Shown here: positions 34,598 through 45,846 of the stretch, one piece after another | Numbering within the stretch: the stretch's first letter is position 1 | Layout of the letters: every line of letters starts with the position of its first letter | Assembly: GCA_934047225.1 (NCBI GenBank) | Contig: OW203991.1 | Coordinates: forward strand, 9,858,001 to 9,922,000 | DNA length: 64,000 bases | Direction: 5' to 3' | Source: Ypsolopha sequella | Taxonomy: Eukaryota > Arthropoda > Insecta > Lepidoptera > Ypsolophidae | Notes under the pieces: generated by a model | Told to the model about the DNA's origin: nothing | Database searches by the model: none | The model's input: only the letters and a program-made list of their open reading frames with translations | Translations under genes and position numbers: made by a program

Positions 34598-34725
34598 GGA
34601 ATAGAAGAGATTGTATGACTAGATTGATGGATGTCGCAGAGGCGAAAGAGATGTGTCTGGATCGTACCAGATAGAAATGTGTAGTCTCTGCCTACCCCTC
34701 TGGGAGACAGGCGTGAGTATATGTG
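34598..34725 (-). repeat. Dispersed repeat family I, inverted copy
   Basis: On the minus strand TCACGCCTGTCTCCCAGAGG, GGTAGGCAGAGACTACACAT, TACGATC and AGTCATACAATCTCTTCTAT match 45083-45205 and 59087-59205. Confidence 0.7.
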
Positions 34726-35299
34726 TGTATGTAATTCGAAACCTTCTACAAGAATCAATAATGAGTCACTTCAAGCTCTATTTCACCCATTTCTGCGTAA
34801 CGTGTAACGTAACGCGTAGCGTGTAACGTATAGGCACGAAACACGTAATGGAAGGTATCACAGACACATCGATCACGTTACACGTTATAACCCTAAAACA
34901 CCGTCTCATATCCAGGGGGCCGTCATTGGAATTTTTTGTACAGTGTGTTTACGAAATAGAAAAAAATACGTCATTGTTATTACTACTTTTTGTTGTTGGC
35001 CATTATGATAACAGCAAAATTGGATTGAATCTTATCTGTGATGTTTAAGGTGGTTTTTACAGCTGGCGACCAAAAAGCCACCATTAATGTCGAGTATTAC
35101 TCATATATTAATTTAGTAAGAAAATAAAAAAATATATTTATAATAAGTGGAATGATCTGTATTAATTATAGTTTTAAATTTTTATTAAGAATTTAACAAA
35201 ATAAATACCAAAACAGAGTCCAATTTAATACTAAGACCCGATTTAATTAACTAAGTATGAAAAGAATCAAATAAAAACTTACTTAAATTGACGATATTG

Positions 35300-35462
35300 A
35301 AGCCGATTCTGAAGGCTATAATTTTAGTTATGGTGCTGTCAAAACTTGAAATTTTCCAAAGTAATTTAACTACTGTTCTTTAAACCTAAGGAATATTTTG
35401 CAATTAAGAAAATTTTGTTTTGACAGCACTAAAACTAAAATTAAAGCCTTCAGAATCGGCTT
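35300..35462. mobile_element. 163-bp MITE with 46-bp TIRs
   Basis: AAGCCGATTCTGAAGGCTAT, continuing AATTTTAGTT and GGTGCTGTCAAAAC (35300-35345), is inverted at 35417-35462 with about four differences. The loop is 71 bp. No ORF. The target duplication is unclear. Confidence 0.8.
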
Positions 35463-35544
35463 TATTATAAGAACAAGTGAGTTCCTTTGATTATATTTGA
35501 ATAATTCTGGCTACAAATTTCTTTACACAGTTTTTAACTATTTT

Positions 35545-35660
35545 TAAGCGCCCATTTTGCGCTTTCCGAAGACCCAGCGACTTCGTAATGCAGTGCACGC
35601 CGATGTGAACGTTATTTCAATATAGTTTCTGGCGATATTTGCACCGACACAGGCCGACTC
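35545..35660. repeat. Fragment of TTAA element family B
   Basis: TTTTGCGCTTTCCGAAGACC, GTTATTTCAATATAGTTTCT and GATATTTGCACCGACACA parallel 56770-56885. Neither TTAA end is preserved. Confidence 0.45.
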
Positions 35661-36844
35661 AAGGTCGTTGGCAGCCATAGATAAGATAAAAAAGAAACAA
35701 GTCATATGTAGAAGCAAAAATCAAATAATTTTAAGGCCTGTAGCCTAAAAAGGCCGACTTATTACGAGATGCTACGAGGAAGCTACGATAATTATTCTGC
35801 ATAGTATGTTGTCTCGTTCATTCACATACGAGTATGATTTTTAAACGCACGATTCTTAGATCGCTCTTCAGATTGTGGCTTGGACCTTAGAGCATGTACC
35901 AGCTCGGACCCATCTTTCAGTATTAAAATGTATTTATTACAGTCTAGCAAAGCAAGTCCATAAAGCGTAAAAATAAGAGTATCATAGGATAATAATATTA
36001 AGAGGATAATAATAATTCTACTCAGCTTTTAAATTTAATACTTTACTGACTATTTTTAAATTATATTGTTGTATCCAAGTAGATGCTGGATAAAGGAATT
36101 TCGGAAGCCACTAGGAAATTTATTAAAACCAACGGTTTTCAGGCTGTTACGAAAATTTCTGATTTGTAACATTATTTGGCAAAAAACAATAAAAAATTTA
36201 TCGTCAGGTACAGGTCACGTACACGACAGGTCAGTATACACTGATAATTATTATTGTTTTACAGCAATCATTTAAATTCGGGTATAAATAGCAACTTTTG
36301 TTTATATAGCCAAATTTATACTGGAGACTCAATAAGTGTTTAGGTCGAATGAACTTCTTTGTGAAAAACGCAAAATATGTATAATTTAGGCTTCCTTTGA
36401 CAGGGAGTTAGTTGTTCGTAACAATAGCAACTAAAAGGAATCTGGCAAATAGAAAAAAAAAACTATAAAACCACAACCTACGCATGTGTTGCACTGGTCC
36501 CTACTTTCCTCTGGTCCCGTAGACCGTGACACATAAATAATATCGAACTCCATCCTAGCATGAACCGTCTGAAATATAGAAGCAATAAAGTTCTGTACGC
36601 AGCCCTCCGTGTGTCAGTGCTTAATGGAGGCGTGCTATCATTTTGTGGAGAATTAATGGCTTAACAGTTATTTGTTGCTCTGTAAATATAAGAAACTATT
36701 AGTGCTGCATGGGTTTTACTGATGAGTTATTTCGAGTACCGTTGTGTGTTGCGTCTTAACGAATAAATGGTTAAGAAAAATGTGCAATTTTGCGTTTGGT
36801 TTTCGTGCTCCGCGGAAGGCACGTTAAGCTGTGGGTCCAATTAG
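35661..36844. other. Stretch without recognised gene
   Basis: AT-rich; no supportable feature. Confidence 0.4.
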
Positions 36845-36990
36845 CATCATAAACACAGCGATAGGGACGTAATAGTCGTCGATGAAACGTGGGTATACCA
36901 GTGTAGACTGTGACCTTCATTTAATAGTCCACCCTCGGAAAAACCTATGACACCCCTCTGGGATTCATTTAGTCACGACGTTTCTATGAA
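36845..36990 (+). mobile_element. SINE fragment (3' half), same family as 40990-41320
   Basis: GCATCATAAACACAGCGATA, GACGTAATAGTCGTCGATGA, AACGTGGGTATACCAGTGTA and CACCCCTCTGGGATTCAT match the second half of 40990-41320. The tRNA-like head is absent. Confidence 0.6.
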
Positions 36991-37038
36991 ATGTCAAATA
37001 CTTATGTCTTTATTCCGTGTAGGCAAAGGATATAGCCC

Positions 37039-37609
37039 GGGTGCCAAAATACCTAAAGTAAGGTAACCTTGTTCTGACGTATGAATAAAATGTTTTGGTT
37101 GGGGTGTAGAAAAGGGTGCACTATGGGAAAAAAGACTTAGAAGCGCCCCCTTATCTACACTCCGACCAATGTTTTTATTATTTTTGGCAGCTTATTTTAT
37201 GTAGATTTTAGATCCAATTGCCCATCTGCCAATTGCCCATGCCCATCAATTAAATCCCAATTAAAGCCCAATCATAAAATTGAAAATTTTGTTTTGAAGC
37301 GATATTGAAGTGCGATAATCATTTTGTATGTTTGCACCATTTGAGTACGGAACCCTAGAAATTGACTTTGTACTATCACACCTCAACAAAAAAATCATAA
37401 AAATAAAATAAAAAATAATATGAATATCGCTTCACAACAAAATTTTCAACTTCGCAGGCGCTATATTGGACGCCATCTTGAATTACTCAAATTGCTCAAG
37501 TTTAACAGAGTGGCATCAATTGGATTTGAAATCTACGTAACTTAAGCTGTCAAAAACAGTGAAAACGTTTCATTCATATGTCGAAATAAGCTTATTAGTC
37601 TGGCACCCA
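37039..37609. mobile_element. 571-bp foldback element with nested long arms
   Basis: From outside inward, these segments recur in inverse order on the other side: GGGTGCCA, GACGTATGAATAAAATGTTT, GGCAGCTTATTTTATGTAGA then TTTTAGATCCAATTG (37187), and GAAAATTTTGTTTTGAAGCG then ATATT (37279). The right-hand partners end at 37609. Arms are imperfect (about 80%). No ORF is present. Confidence 0.65.
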
Positions 37610-39107
37610 GACTAATACAGGACCCCATCTCTTACAATCTTGACTCATTTCTTTCGCTTTTTCACATTCATAATTTTATTTCAATAAAATGTACAGCAGC
37701 AAGTTAAGATACAGCGATACCAAGTGTTACTTTAATTGAGTTGAAGCCTTGTTTTAATTGTTTCTACAAAAGTATTTTTTATTTACTTGAGTTCTCCAGT
37801 TTTCCATTAGTTTAACTAAGTCAGTGGGAATTAATAGTCCCGGGGAAAGCAAAATGTTTTTTTTTAATCTATTTCAAAAAAGAAAATAATTAAAAAAGCT
37901 CGGTCTTACATCTATTCCTTATAAAGTACCGTTTTGGAATTAGTTTTCTCTTTATCAAATATTTATTTATTTACTCTAATATTTTTATTTTAATCTGAGT
38001 AAACATCATATTTTCTCCGTATTGACTCAAGCGTTCTAATCAACGCTCGTGTGCCTCCGCCTTTATTTATTTTGTCCGTCCAAGACGTTTGCTTAGGCTG
38101 GCTCAATGAACAAGTTTCCAAAAAAGAATATATACGTTACGTAACTGAAAGTATTTCCTTTAACGAAGAAAAAAAAAATTGGTTTTTTTTTTTCGAGAAA
38201 AATTATCGTTTTTGAATAAGTTTTTTTTTATTTACCGCAAAAAATTAGACTAAGGATGAAGAGCTCTCCCAGAAGGTAACTAAAAAAGTAGAGTACGGCT
38301 TCTCATGACGTCATTTCGCAACACGATAAGTCGTTTGGCGGCATGAATTTAAGGGTGTGTCAAGCCACAGCCGAAACTTAACACCAGTTGAAGTGAAAAG
38401 GTTTTTTCGGTTAGACTGGGTCTCTGTCAAACTGTTCAGCGGTTGGTTCATTATCAGTTTACACCATTTGATATAATCATAATGGGATCGTTCTATACAT
38501 TTAATTGAAGCAACCGGAACTGTCTGAAAAAAGTTCCTCTGCTTAACATCCTTTATTGGAACATCGTATTAAAGTTTGGATTGTTTTCTTTTACCAGACA
38601 TAAAAGTTTATTTAAAATTTTAATAGATAATAAAATTAATAATGAATGGCTTAGAAATTTTAAGCTTCTGTCAAACATATGGTCAAACTAACAAGTAATT
38701 CCGGTGTTATTTCTTTACTGGTAGTATGCAACAAAGAAATTGTTAAAGATTGTTTAATATTCATCTATCTTTGCTCTGATTTTAAAAGTAAACACTAGAA
38801 CCCAAGAGTATTGGATCCGGAAACGTACAATATTACGACATGATTCCGTTGCATCGTATCGCCACTTTGTTCTCCTAAACATCTAGAGTATTTCCTTTGC
38901 CATAACGAAAGGTGAAAATGGACATTCTGGAAATAAATTCAAAAAAGTAGACCTTTCTTTGGGAAGTGTGGCATCAAAAATTTCTAAAATTTGAGGGTTT
39001 AAAGCTTCATTTTTTGAAATAACAAATGAATTTAAACAGTCTGAAAAAACATCATATTTCCGTGGTAGAAATGGTATTCATGAAGGAATTAGATCATTTA
39101 GATACGA
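37610..39107. other. Stretch without recognised gene
   Basis: AT-rich with long T/A runs at 38165-38240. No coding similarity. Confidence 0.4.
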
Positions 39108-39108
39108 A

Positions 39109-39169
39109 CCTCGTTAGCGCAGTCGGTAGCGCGCCTGTTATGGTCGCAGGTTCAAATCCTGGCCCGAGG
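39109..39169 (+). tRNA. Truncated tRNA-like sequence (pseudogene or pol III fossil)
   Basis: The acceptor strand CCTCG pairs with CGAGG at the 3' end. The D arm is intact with a TAGCGCAGTCGG A box and GCGC/GCGC stem. The T arm has the B box GTTCAAATC. Only about 13 nt lie between D arm and T stem, against about 22 expected, so the anticodon arm is deleted and no anticodon can be assigned. The total is 61 nt. It resembles elongator tRNA-Met in its 5' half (CCTCGTTAGCGCAGT). It is not a working tRNA, but both internal pol III promoter boxes are kept. Confidence 0.6.
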
Positions 39170-39693
39170 AATTTTGTCAAAAATATTTGTGCTTTTAAAA
39201 TTGTTTCTCATTGATTTCTAGTTGGTAATGCACTCAAATAATAATTAGAATTTTCGATTATTACGCACTTACCAAAAAATAACATGTGAATTAAAAAAAA
39301 CGTAAGACAAGCAATTTTTTTTACGGCATTCGAGGCTTTGAGCACTTTACAGCACTTGTTACGGATTCATTGCTAACGAGTCTGATTGCACGGGGCGGCG
39401 CTCAATCAAATCCAAGGCACTGAACTAAACTTGGCAGGGCCGTCTTAAAAGTGGTTGCATTACTTCATGCACGATCGAACTTGTGCTTTCTACAAAGAAA
39501 AAAAATGCTCTCGTGCCTTTATCACCCACCACTACATATAGAATAACTTTTCCTTTCCATTTGATCGAACTTCCGGCGTTGAGGTTAAAAGAAAAGTCCA
39601 TTTCGATCCATTCATGAAAGTTTCATTTCAATTGAGTGTATGATCTGTACTGGTATATCCTGAAAAGTCAGAGACAAAGTGAAAGGAGTCCTT

Positions 39694-39776
39694 ACGGCAG
39701 TTACTAGACACGTATATGTTTTGGTGGCAATAAAATTTATTGCCACCAAAACATATACGTGTCTAGTAACTGCCGT
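39694..39776. repeat. 83-bp perfect palindrome, 41-bp arms, 1-bp centre
   Basis: The left arm starts ACGGCAGTTACTAGACACGT at 39694 and ends CAATAAA at 39734. One A at 39735 is the centre. The right arm 39736-39776 is the exact reverse complement with no mismatch. It is not related by eye to any other repeat in the window. Confidence 0.95.
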
Positions 39777-40269
39777 TAATAATTGCCTCGCCCTACTAGG
39801 TTACAGAATGTATAAAATAAACAGTAACATTAAATGAAAGTACACTCTACTGTTCACAACTTTCCAAAGAAGCATCAATACTCTGGTAATTTTACTAAGA
39901 CGAAGGTATTTCGAGAAATCTGTCATGCTCCAATAACGCTTTTATTTTACACCTTTGTCCCAACAACTCCAATGCCACCAGATCCAAAAATGCCCCTACT
40001 TGAACTTAGCATCGCGACGCATCGGTTATAGTGATTAAAAGTATTAAAAACAGCTAAAAACGTTGTTAAAATATGTTTAATATTTTTAAATCAAAATATC
40101 AATACAACATTTATGGTAAACTAATCAAACACTGCCAAAAATATGTGAGTCTTATAGAAATTTTCCTAAATATATATTAAAATAAACCATCTCCATAATA
40201 CTCGTAAGTATATTTATAATCTATATTTCTGATAAATGACGAGTATCTCTCAGTGTAAGTTTAAAGTAA

Positions 40270-40450
40270 AAATACACAAGACACTTGGCTTGACGAAAAG
40301 ACAAAAGATGGATAAAGGCCATCACAGAATGGGAACCAAGATGGAGATGGTCTGTTTGTAGACCACAAGCCAGATGGTTCGCAGATATCGTCAAAATATC
40401 ACAGGATCGTGAAAAATGGCGTATTGTAGGAAAAGCCAATGTTCTCTGGG
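40270..40450 (+). pseudogene. RTE-type endonuclease/reverse transcriptase, C-terminal relic
   Basis: The + frame reads TRHLA, a stop, RKDKRW, then ITEWEPRWRWSVCRPQ, ARWFADIVKIS and QDREKWR. The order GH-AR, RW, EW-PR, GRP--RW-DDI-K, DR--WR is the conserved tail of RTE-like LINE polyproteins found after the reverse transcriptase and predicted to lie beyond the thumb. One in-frame TGA replaces an expected Arg codon, and the GRP motif reads CRP, so it is decayed. Only about 60 codons survive. A TGATAATGATGAAA tail-like stretch lies about 140 bp downstream. Confidence 0.65.
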
Positions 40451-40989
40451 GAAATCTATTTCTCCCAACGCCCAGAAATTGTAAAAAAAATGGACTTTTG
40501 ACCCAATGTTCTTTTAAAAAGGACAAAAAATCAACCCCAAATCAGACGAATGCCTTTTCGTAGGACCGTAGGAGACTTTAACCAGGAAATGACTGATAAT
40601 GATGAAATCTGAAGATGTCGGATATTAATAAATAATAAAGTGATGAGTAATGGAGCATCCACACAAAGAAGACGTCACAACCACCGCACAACTGGACAAC
40701 AATGTATCGAGACAATACGTTTTGTTTTTGAGCTTCGATATCTCGAATTTTTCTCCACTATATGATAGAAGATCGAGAGACGAGTGTTTTTCTATTATTT
40801 GTTCCGCAATAGAATAAAATTATTGCTGAGTCATCTGAAATCTCGTACATTAAAGTTTATTGCCAGTATAAAAAATTTAATAATCTGTTAACATGGGGCA
40901 CTAATAAAATCTGTTTGTTCGAGATAATTGTAAAAACAATACAATTAAATTATTATTTATTTTTCACTATTTCTGTTTTTTTTTCCAGA

Positions 40990-41320
40990 AATTCTGAAGC
41001 GGCCGTAATTTAGGGGTATCCTTGTTCGATCCCCGGTCGGGCATACACAAATGAGTTTCTTGGAGTTTATGTGTATAGTATATGCTCTTACTTACTTACC
41101 CCTTGCTGTACAGTGAAGGAAAACATTGTGAGGAAACATGAATGTCCTAAAAAGCGTGTTCTTGTGCCCTAAGTACGGCGATAGGGCTCACCAAGTCACC
41201 ACTCATCACATTGGAACGTAAAGATCGTCGGTGAAACGTAGGTGTATCGAGTGTGGACTGTGACTTGTATTTCACAGTTTACACTTGGAACACCTCTGGG
41301 ATTCATATCGTGACAATACA
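40990..41320 (+). mobile_element. tRNA-derived SINE, long copy
   Basis: The head retains a B box, GTTCGATCC (41024-41032); the A box is degraded. The body has GAAGGAAAACATTGTGAGGA, AACATGAATGTCC, GGCGATAGGGCTCACC, GTGAAACGTAGGTGTATCGA and CACCTCTGGGATTCA. Partial relatives are at 36845-36990 and 59330-59575. The GAAGGAAAACATCGTGAGGA core is common in moth SINEs (recalled). Confidence 0.65.
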
Positions 41321-41484
41321 TTATTGTTTTTATGTAATCTGGTGAGAAAATACAGTTTAAAAGGAAGAGCCTATGTATCGCCTACTTACTAGTAAAATAA
41401 TAGTATTTTGTTCAACTGTGACATAATTTGACACATTGGGACACGAGTGTTTGCTTATGAAAAGAACGAAGTGAGTTTCCTAAT

Positions 41485-41780
41485 AATTTTGCACAAGTGT
41501 CCTAATGTCTAATTATGTTCAGTTGCACACAATAATGTATCTACGACCATCACAAATATCGTGTTTATTTACAATATTTATAATAAAATATACTAACAAG
41601 TTCACAAAAAATAAGAAGAAAAACATTCGTTTATGAACCTCAGTTGCGTTTTACATTCTCTGGTTGCGTCGTTTCGGTAATGCGGCTTAAAGGCCAATCA
41701 GGATAAAGGAGGCGTGGCTTAAGAAATAAGGTCGGGACTTATTTCTCGTCTCTCTTGCTGATTGGGTTTGTAGCGGTTTT
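41485..41780 (+). repeat. Dispersed repeat family G, copy 2
   Basis: CAAGTGTCCTAATGTCTAAT, ATCTACGACCATCA, ACAAAAAATAAGAAG, GGCGTGGCTTAAGAAA and GATTGGG follow the order of 33910-34160. It carries about 45 bp more in the middle. Confidence 0.55.
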
Positions 41781-41949
41781 ATCGCAGCGCAAAATCGTGG
41801 TGTTTTAATGTACACATTATAATAAGTAATGTATAAGGTAATATTGTACATTATTATTTATTAATAAAGAAATGTTATAATATTACATTACGACCCACGG
41901 TATGGGGCCGAAATATAACGAGGAAAAATCTATTTTTATTGTTTTACTT

Positions 41950-42063
41950 TTAATAAATAAAGAAAAAAAAATTATAAAAGCTTACAAAAGCTCAATATAA
42001 TATATTTATATTATATTGAGCTTTTGTAAGCTTTTATTATTTTTTTTTTCTTAAATATTTATA
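41950..42063. repeat. AT-rich near-perfect palindrome, arms about 55 bp, 2-bp centre
   Basis: The inner part is perfect for about 33 bp each side of TT at 42005-42006 (AAAAGCTTACAAAAGCTCAA and onward). The outer part is an A-run facing a T-run with small length differences. No related copy was seen in the window. Confidence 0.85.
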
Positions 42064-42332
42064 TATAGATAAAATAAATTAATAGCTCTGTTTGAAAACG
42101 TATTTATAGAAATATTTTCCATAAAAAGATGACATTATTTTTCGTTATAGAGGTCCACAAGGGTCGCTTTAATTAATTGTACATACGGCATAATCTTACG
42201 AATATACTTGAAAAAAAATCTGTCAACAATTTAAATAAAGATTGCAAAAACAATAGTAAGTATTTAATATAGTTAATAGTTGTGCTTATAACATATTGTA
42301 TAATTATATATCATTTTATATAAACAACATTT

Positions 42333-42713
42333 GCTCGTAAAGGACTGCACTTTTTATGCATAAAAACCGAACAGAAAGTCGATTATTTTGTCCTAGGGCT
42401 TTATTATTATTATTTTTTTTTATTTATTTACATTGGTTAGCTAACCTGCAGCCTTTCCTGTGTACCATAAATGTTAAACTTTTTTTCCCACTGTTTAACG
42501 GCTCTGGATACAGTCCTTTTGAGCCAATCATAATTTAAAGTTGACAAGATTATATTTGTTTTATTTCCTCACACTATGCATTGAAAAACGTAGTATGATA
42601 GACGGGCGTAAGAGCAATAAATTACTCGGTTACGTTTAAAACACTCGCTACGCTCGTGTTTGAATCGTCCTCGTAATTTATTCCTTTTCGCCTTAGTAGC
42701 ATAAACTACTATA
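42333..42713 (+). repeat. Dispersed repeat family K, copy 2
   Basis: Close match to 9629-10003, including the internal hairpin AATAAATTACTCGG...CGTAATTTATT at about 42616-42682. Confidence 0.75.
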
Positions 42714-43092
42714 ATAGTTGTGCTTATAATATATCATATATTTATATATCATTTTATGTAAACATTATTTTATATCGTAAATTTATATGCTACACAAGAT
42801 TTTTCTGAGTAATACAAAATATATAATTGTTGATTGCTATTATTTACTTTGGTTATAATAATTATGTGCACAAACAATTACGTTTTAAAAAAACCGTTTT
42901 TGTTTTAACAACTTTAAGTTGGCGAGTATTTTTGTGTAGACAGATGATAAGTTTTGAATTTTGATTTAAAAGTGTAATAACAATTCAAAATACGTAAAGG
43001 TGGTGGAATATTGTGTCATCACTTGGACACCGAATACCTTGGTAGAAACTTAGATTCGTACAAAATCAAATCAGTTTTTTGGAGAGCCTGTT

Positions 43093-43506
43093 TTAAGGCG
43101 ATATGTAAATGTTTTAGCGTCCCTGTTACTCCATATGCGAAAAAACCCTCAGTGCAAGAGGGGCGGATTTGAGGAAAAGTAGCAGAAAGCCGGTTTTTTA
43201 TTAATAAAAAATGTAATCATGTTGCTATCAAAATTTCGTTTAGCTTCGTCTCAGATACTGTTAAAACCCATCTAAAAAATAAAATTGCCGTCCATATGTC
43301 TGTCAAACCAGGAGAAATGGTGTCGAAAACGACTTCATTTCAAAAAATATTTTTATCGAGCCGAATTTCTCCAATCACGTTTCTGTTTAAAAGAAAAATA
43401 TTCCAAAAATAATAAAGGTACTATTTTATCGAAATAATATCTTCTTTTCTGAAGTAGATATGCAAGTTCTAAAAGTAGGTATCGATTTTTTTTCCGTAGC
43501 GCCTTA
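43093..43506 (+). mobile_element. TTAA-bounded MITE, family A copy
   Basis: Starts TTAAGGCGATATGTAAATGT and ends TTTCCGTAGCGCCTTAC, so the right TTAA has become TTAC. It matches 8689-9115 with scattered short deletions. Confidence 0.7.
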
Positions 43507-44172
43507 CCAACTTCAAACAAAACCTACAAGCGAGGTAATGCTGCTGTCTACCTTTCATAATAGTATGTTGGTATGGCTGTGAAATGGAGTATGCAGTTAC
43601 TTGTGCAACCTCAGGCATTTTAAACCAACAGGATAAGGCGCATAAGCTTGGCATAGAGTTTTAGGCAAGGCCTAAAACGGCAATGTAATAGTTTAGTTTA
43701 GACAGGACGAGCGCCTCACAAAGCTTAATTCGTAATTCTTCTGAAATTCACATTTGAAGGGTACGCGGGAAAAATCATTGTCAGTTTTTCTCAAAATTGA
43801 GTAAATAGTGCCATCTCCTAAAATGTCTCGATAACAATGATTGAGCGAAAACAAAAACTTGAAAAAAATAACACAGTCCGCAGAATATCGCTTTTAAAAA
43901 TAAACCGGACTCAAGAAGCTTAAAAACCTAACTTAAAAAAAAGGTCATAACTAGTACAAAAAGTAAAAAAAATTGTCTTTTAACTGTGAATAATGGGGGG
44001 CTATGGGCTGATAGTAAAGTTTGCTTTTGAGAAAAAAAAAATTGTTTATACTATAATTAACTGTGATTACAATAAGCCCACTAAGCAGAGTTCTAAAATA
44101 ATAACGTAAGCAAGTTTTTTCTACTTATTTCAAATTTACCTTCTGTTGACTATGATCCCTCTTCCCGCTTAC
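43507..44172. other. Stretch without recognised gene
   Basis: AT-rich DNA between two mobile-element pieces. Nothing supportable. Confidence 0.35.
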
Positions 44173-44403
44173 CCTTCATATGAAATAGAGACCACTTAGG
44201 TGGTAAAAACAGTTGCTTCCTAGCTCAGCAATGTGAGTTTCAAATCGTAGTTCCTCATCGATAATAACCCCAAGTTCCTAGCTTCATGCACCTTTTCAAC
44301 TGACTCGCTCATGATAATAACTGTGGGATCAGCTGAAGATATGCTCTCAAGTTGACTATTACTGAGAATCGCAAATTTTAATTTGGAAGAATTAAGAGCT
44401 TTA
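44173..44403 (-). pseudogene. Non-LTR reverse transcriptase fragment (Jockey/CR1-like)
   Basis: The minus strand reads ALNSSKLKFAIL, then MSESVEKVHEARNLG. After a one-base frame change it reads GVIIDEELRFETHI, AELGSNCFYHLSGLYFI. The sequence LN--K---, V-----NLG-----L-F--H is the segment just downstream of the palm/thumb of LINE reverse transcriptases in the Jockey/CR1 assemblage. Roughly 75 codons remain with one frameshift, and no catalytic YADD box lies in the retained part. It is a dead fragment on the same strand as the large BEL element, but 3 kb away and unrelated to it. Confidence 0.65.
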
Positions 44404-45082
44404 AAATGTTTTTTAGATTACAAAGAAACATGTTTAAAATTTTCGCAATTGTCAATTTTATCGCCTCGCCTTGATTAACCCGTTAAGAGGCAAAAGAATT
44501 GTAACAAATTTTAAGAAATAACTATAATGGCTAAAATAAAGGTTTTTGCTTAAAGTAATGTATGCCAATAGTATAGTATAGAAATGTATACCATTCAAAT
44601 ATATGCATAAACGTATTTTTAATGATATTATGGTATTTTCAAAATAACTGAATTTTCTGAATAACTGAGTTACGGCTAGGATCACGACTATGGAAAAACC
44701 AATTATTTTATAGCTAGGTATTATAATATCGTTAAAAATATGTCAACGCATAGAGCAAACTATTTTTATAGATTGCTCTTAGAAAAAATTGTATTTTGGC
44801 TGTTAACTATAATAAAATTATTTCTTAATATTTTGTTACTAATCCGGAGAATCGACCCTTAACTGGATTCGAGTCACAATCATGCCGAAACTCTATCGTT
44901 AATCAGTTGTTATCGAGAATCAATAATTGGAAAAAACGAAAACATAATTTATATGGAAAAACAAGTTACCTGAGTGAAGCGAAGCAAAAATTTATTAACA
45001 ACGTAGGTTACTCGTAGATAAATTAATAAACTCACTTTAGTTCGAGCTTTCGATGACAATATGACATGTTACAAATAATCAT
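44404..45082. other. Stretch without recognised gene
   Basis: AT-rich; nothing supportable. Confidence 0.35.
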
Positions 45083-45205
45083 GCCTGTCTCTCAGTGGGG
45101 TAGGCAGAGACCACATATATACATCTGCTACGATCGAGATACACCTATTTTGCCTCTTTCGCATCCATCAATTATAGTCATACAAGCTCTTTTATTCCAG
45201 CCGCT
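45083..45205 (+). repeat. Dispersed repeat family I, copy
   Basis: CATGCCTGTCTCTCAGTGGG, GTAGGCAGAGACCACATATA, CTGCTACGATCGAGATACAC, CTCTTTCGCATCCATCA and CATACAAGCTCTTTTATTCC correspond to 34598-34725 in reverse. Confidence 0.7.
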
Positions 45206-45748
45206 TTTGTCTGACAATTGATGCTCAAAACATAGTTATTAATTATTATTTATATCTAGGAAGAAATCTATCTCTTCAATAATAAGCAATAAATCGATTT
45301 AGTAAATGTTGATGTAATTCTTGAAAATTTGATTCCTTGGACATTTTATTTTAAGGGGCAGGTAGTCGCTTGAGTCGACATAAACTATATTAAAATTACG
45401 TTCATATTAGCCCGCACTGAATTACGACGAGGTTGGTTCTCCGGATAGCGTAAAGTAATAGAAAATAATACTTTTCACACGGACGCGATGGTCGGAAAAA
45501 AAATTCTACAAATAATTTTTCTGAGCAATATTTACCTTGTATTTTAGTGCAAGAACTATACAAATACCATTAGTGGTTTCAAAGAAATAACCAATTTTAC
45601 TTTAGTTTGTTTAAAAACAGCTTGACTTTGAACAATATTTTCATTGTTTCTTGTACGTGAGAATAATTTCCTTAAATGAAGTTGGATTTTATAGTCATAC
45701 AAACAATATATAATGTAATATTATTAAAACTCGCGTGAGCTGACATAC

Positions 45749-45846
45749 TAAATTATTATTACAAACGGCTTGTATCGGTGAAACGGTTGGCATATAGTCA
45801 ACATCAATCACACGTGAGTGTTCAAGCCGTATGTAATAATAATTTA
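45749..45846. mobile_element. 98-bp hairpin MITE, 24-bp TIRs
   Basis: TAAATTATTATTACAAACGG then CTTG (45749-45772) is inverted at 45823-45846 with one mismatch. The interior CACACGTGAGTG is partly self-complementary. Confidence 0.65.

Noticed and set aside
39109..39169. Functional tRNA gene
   Set aside because: Too short between the D and T arms; no anticodon loop can be formed.
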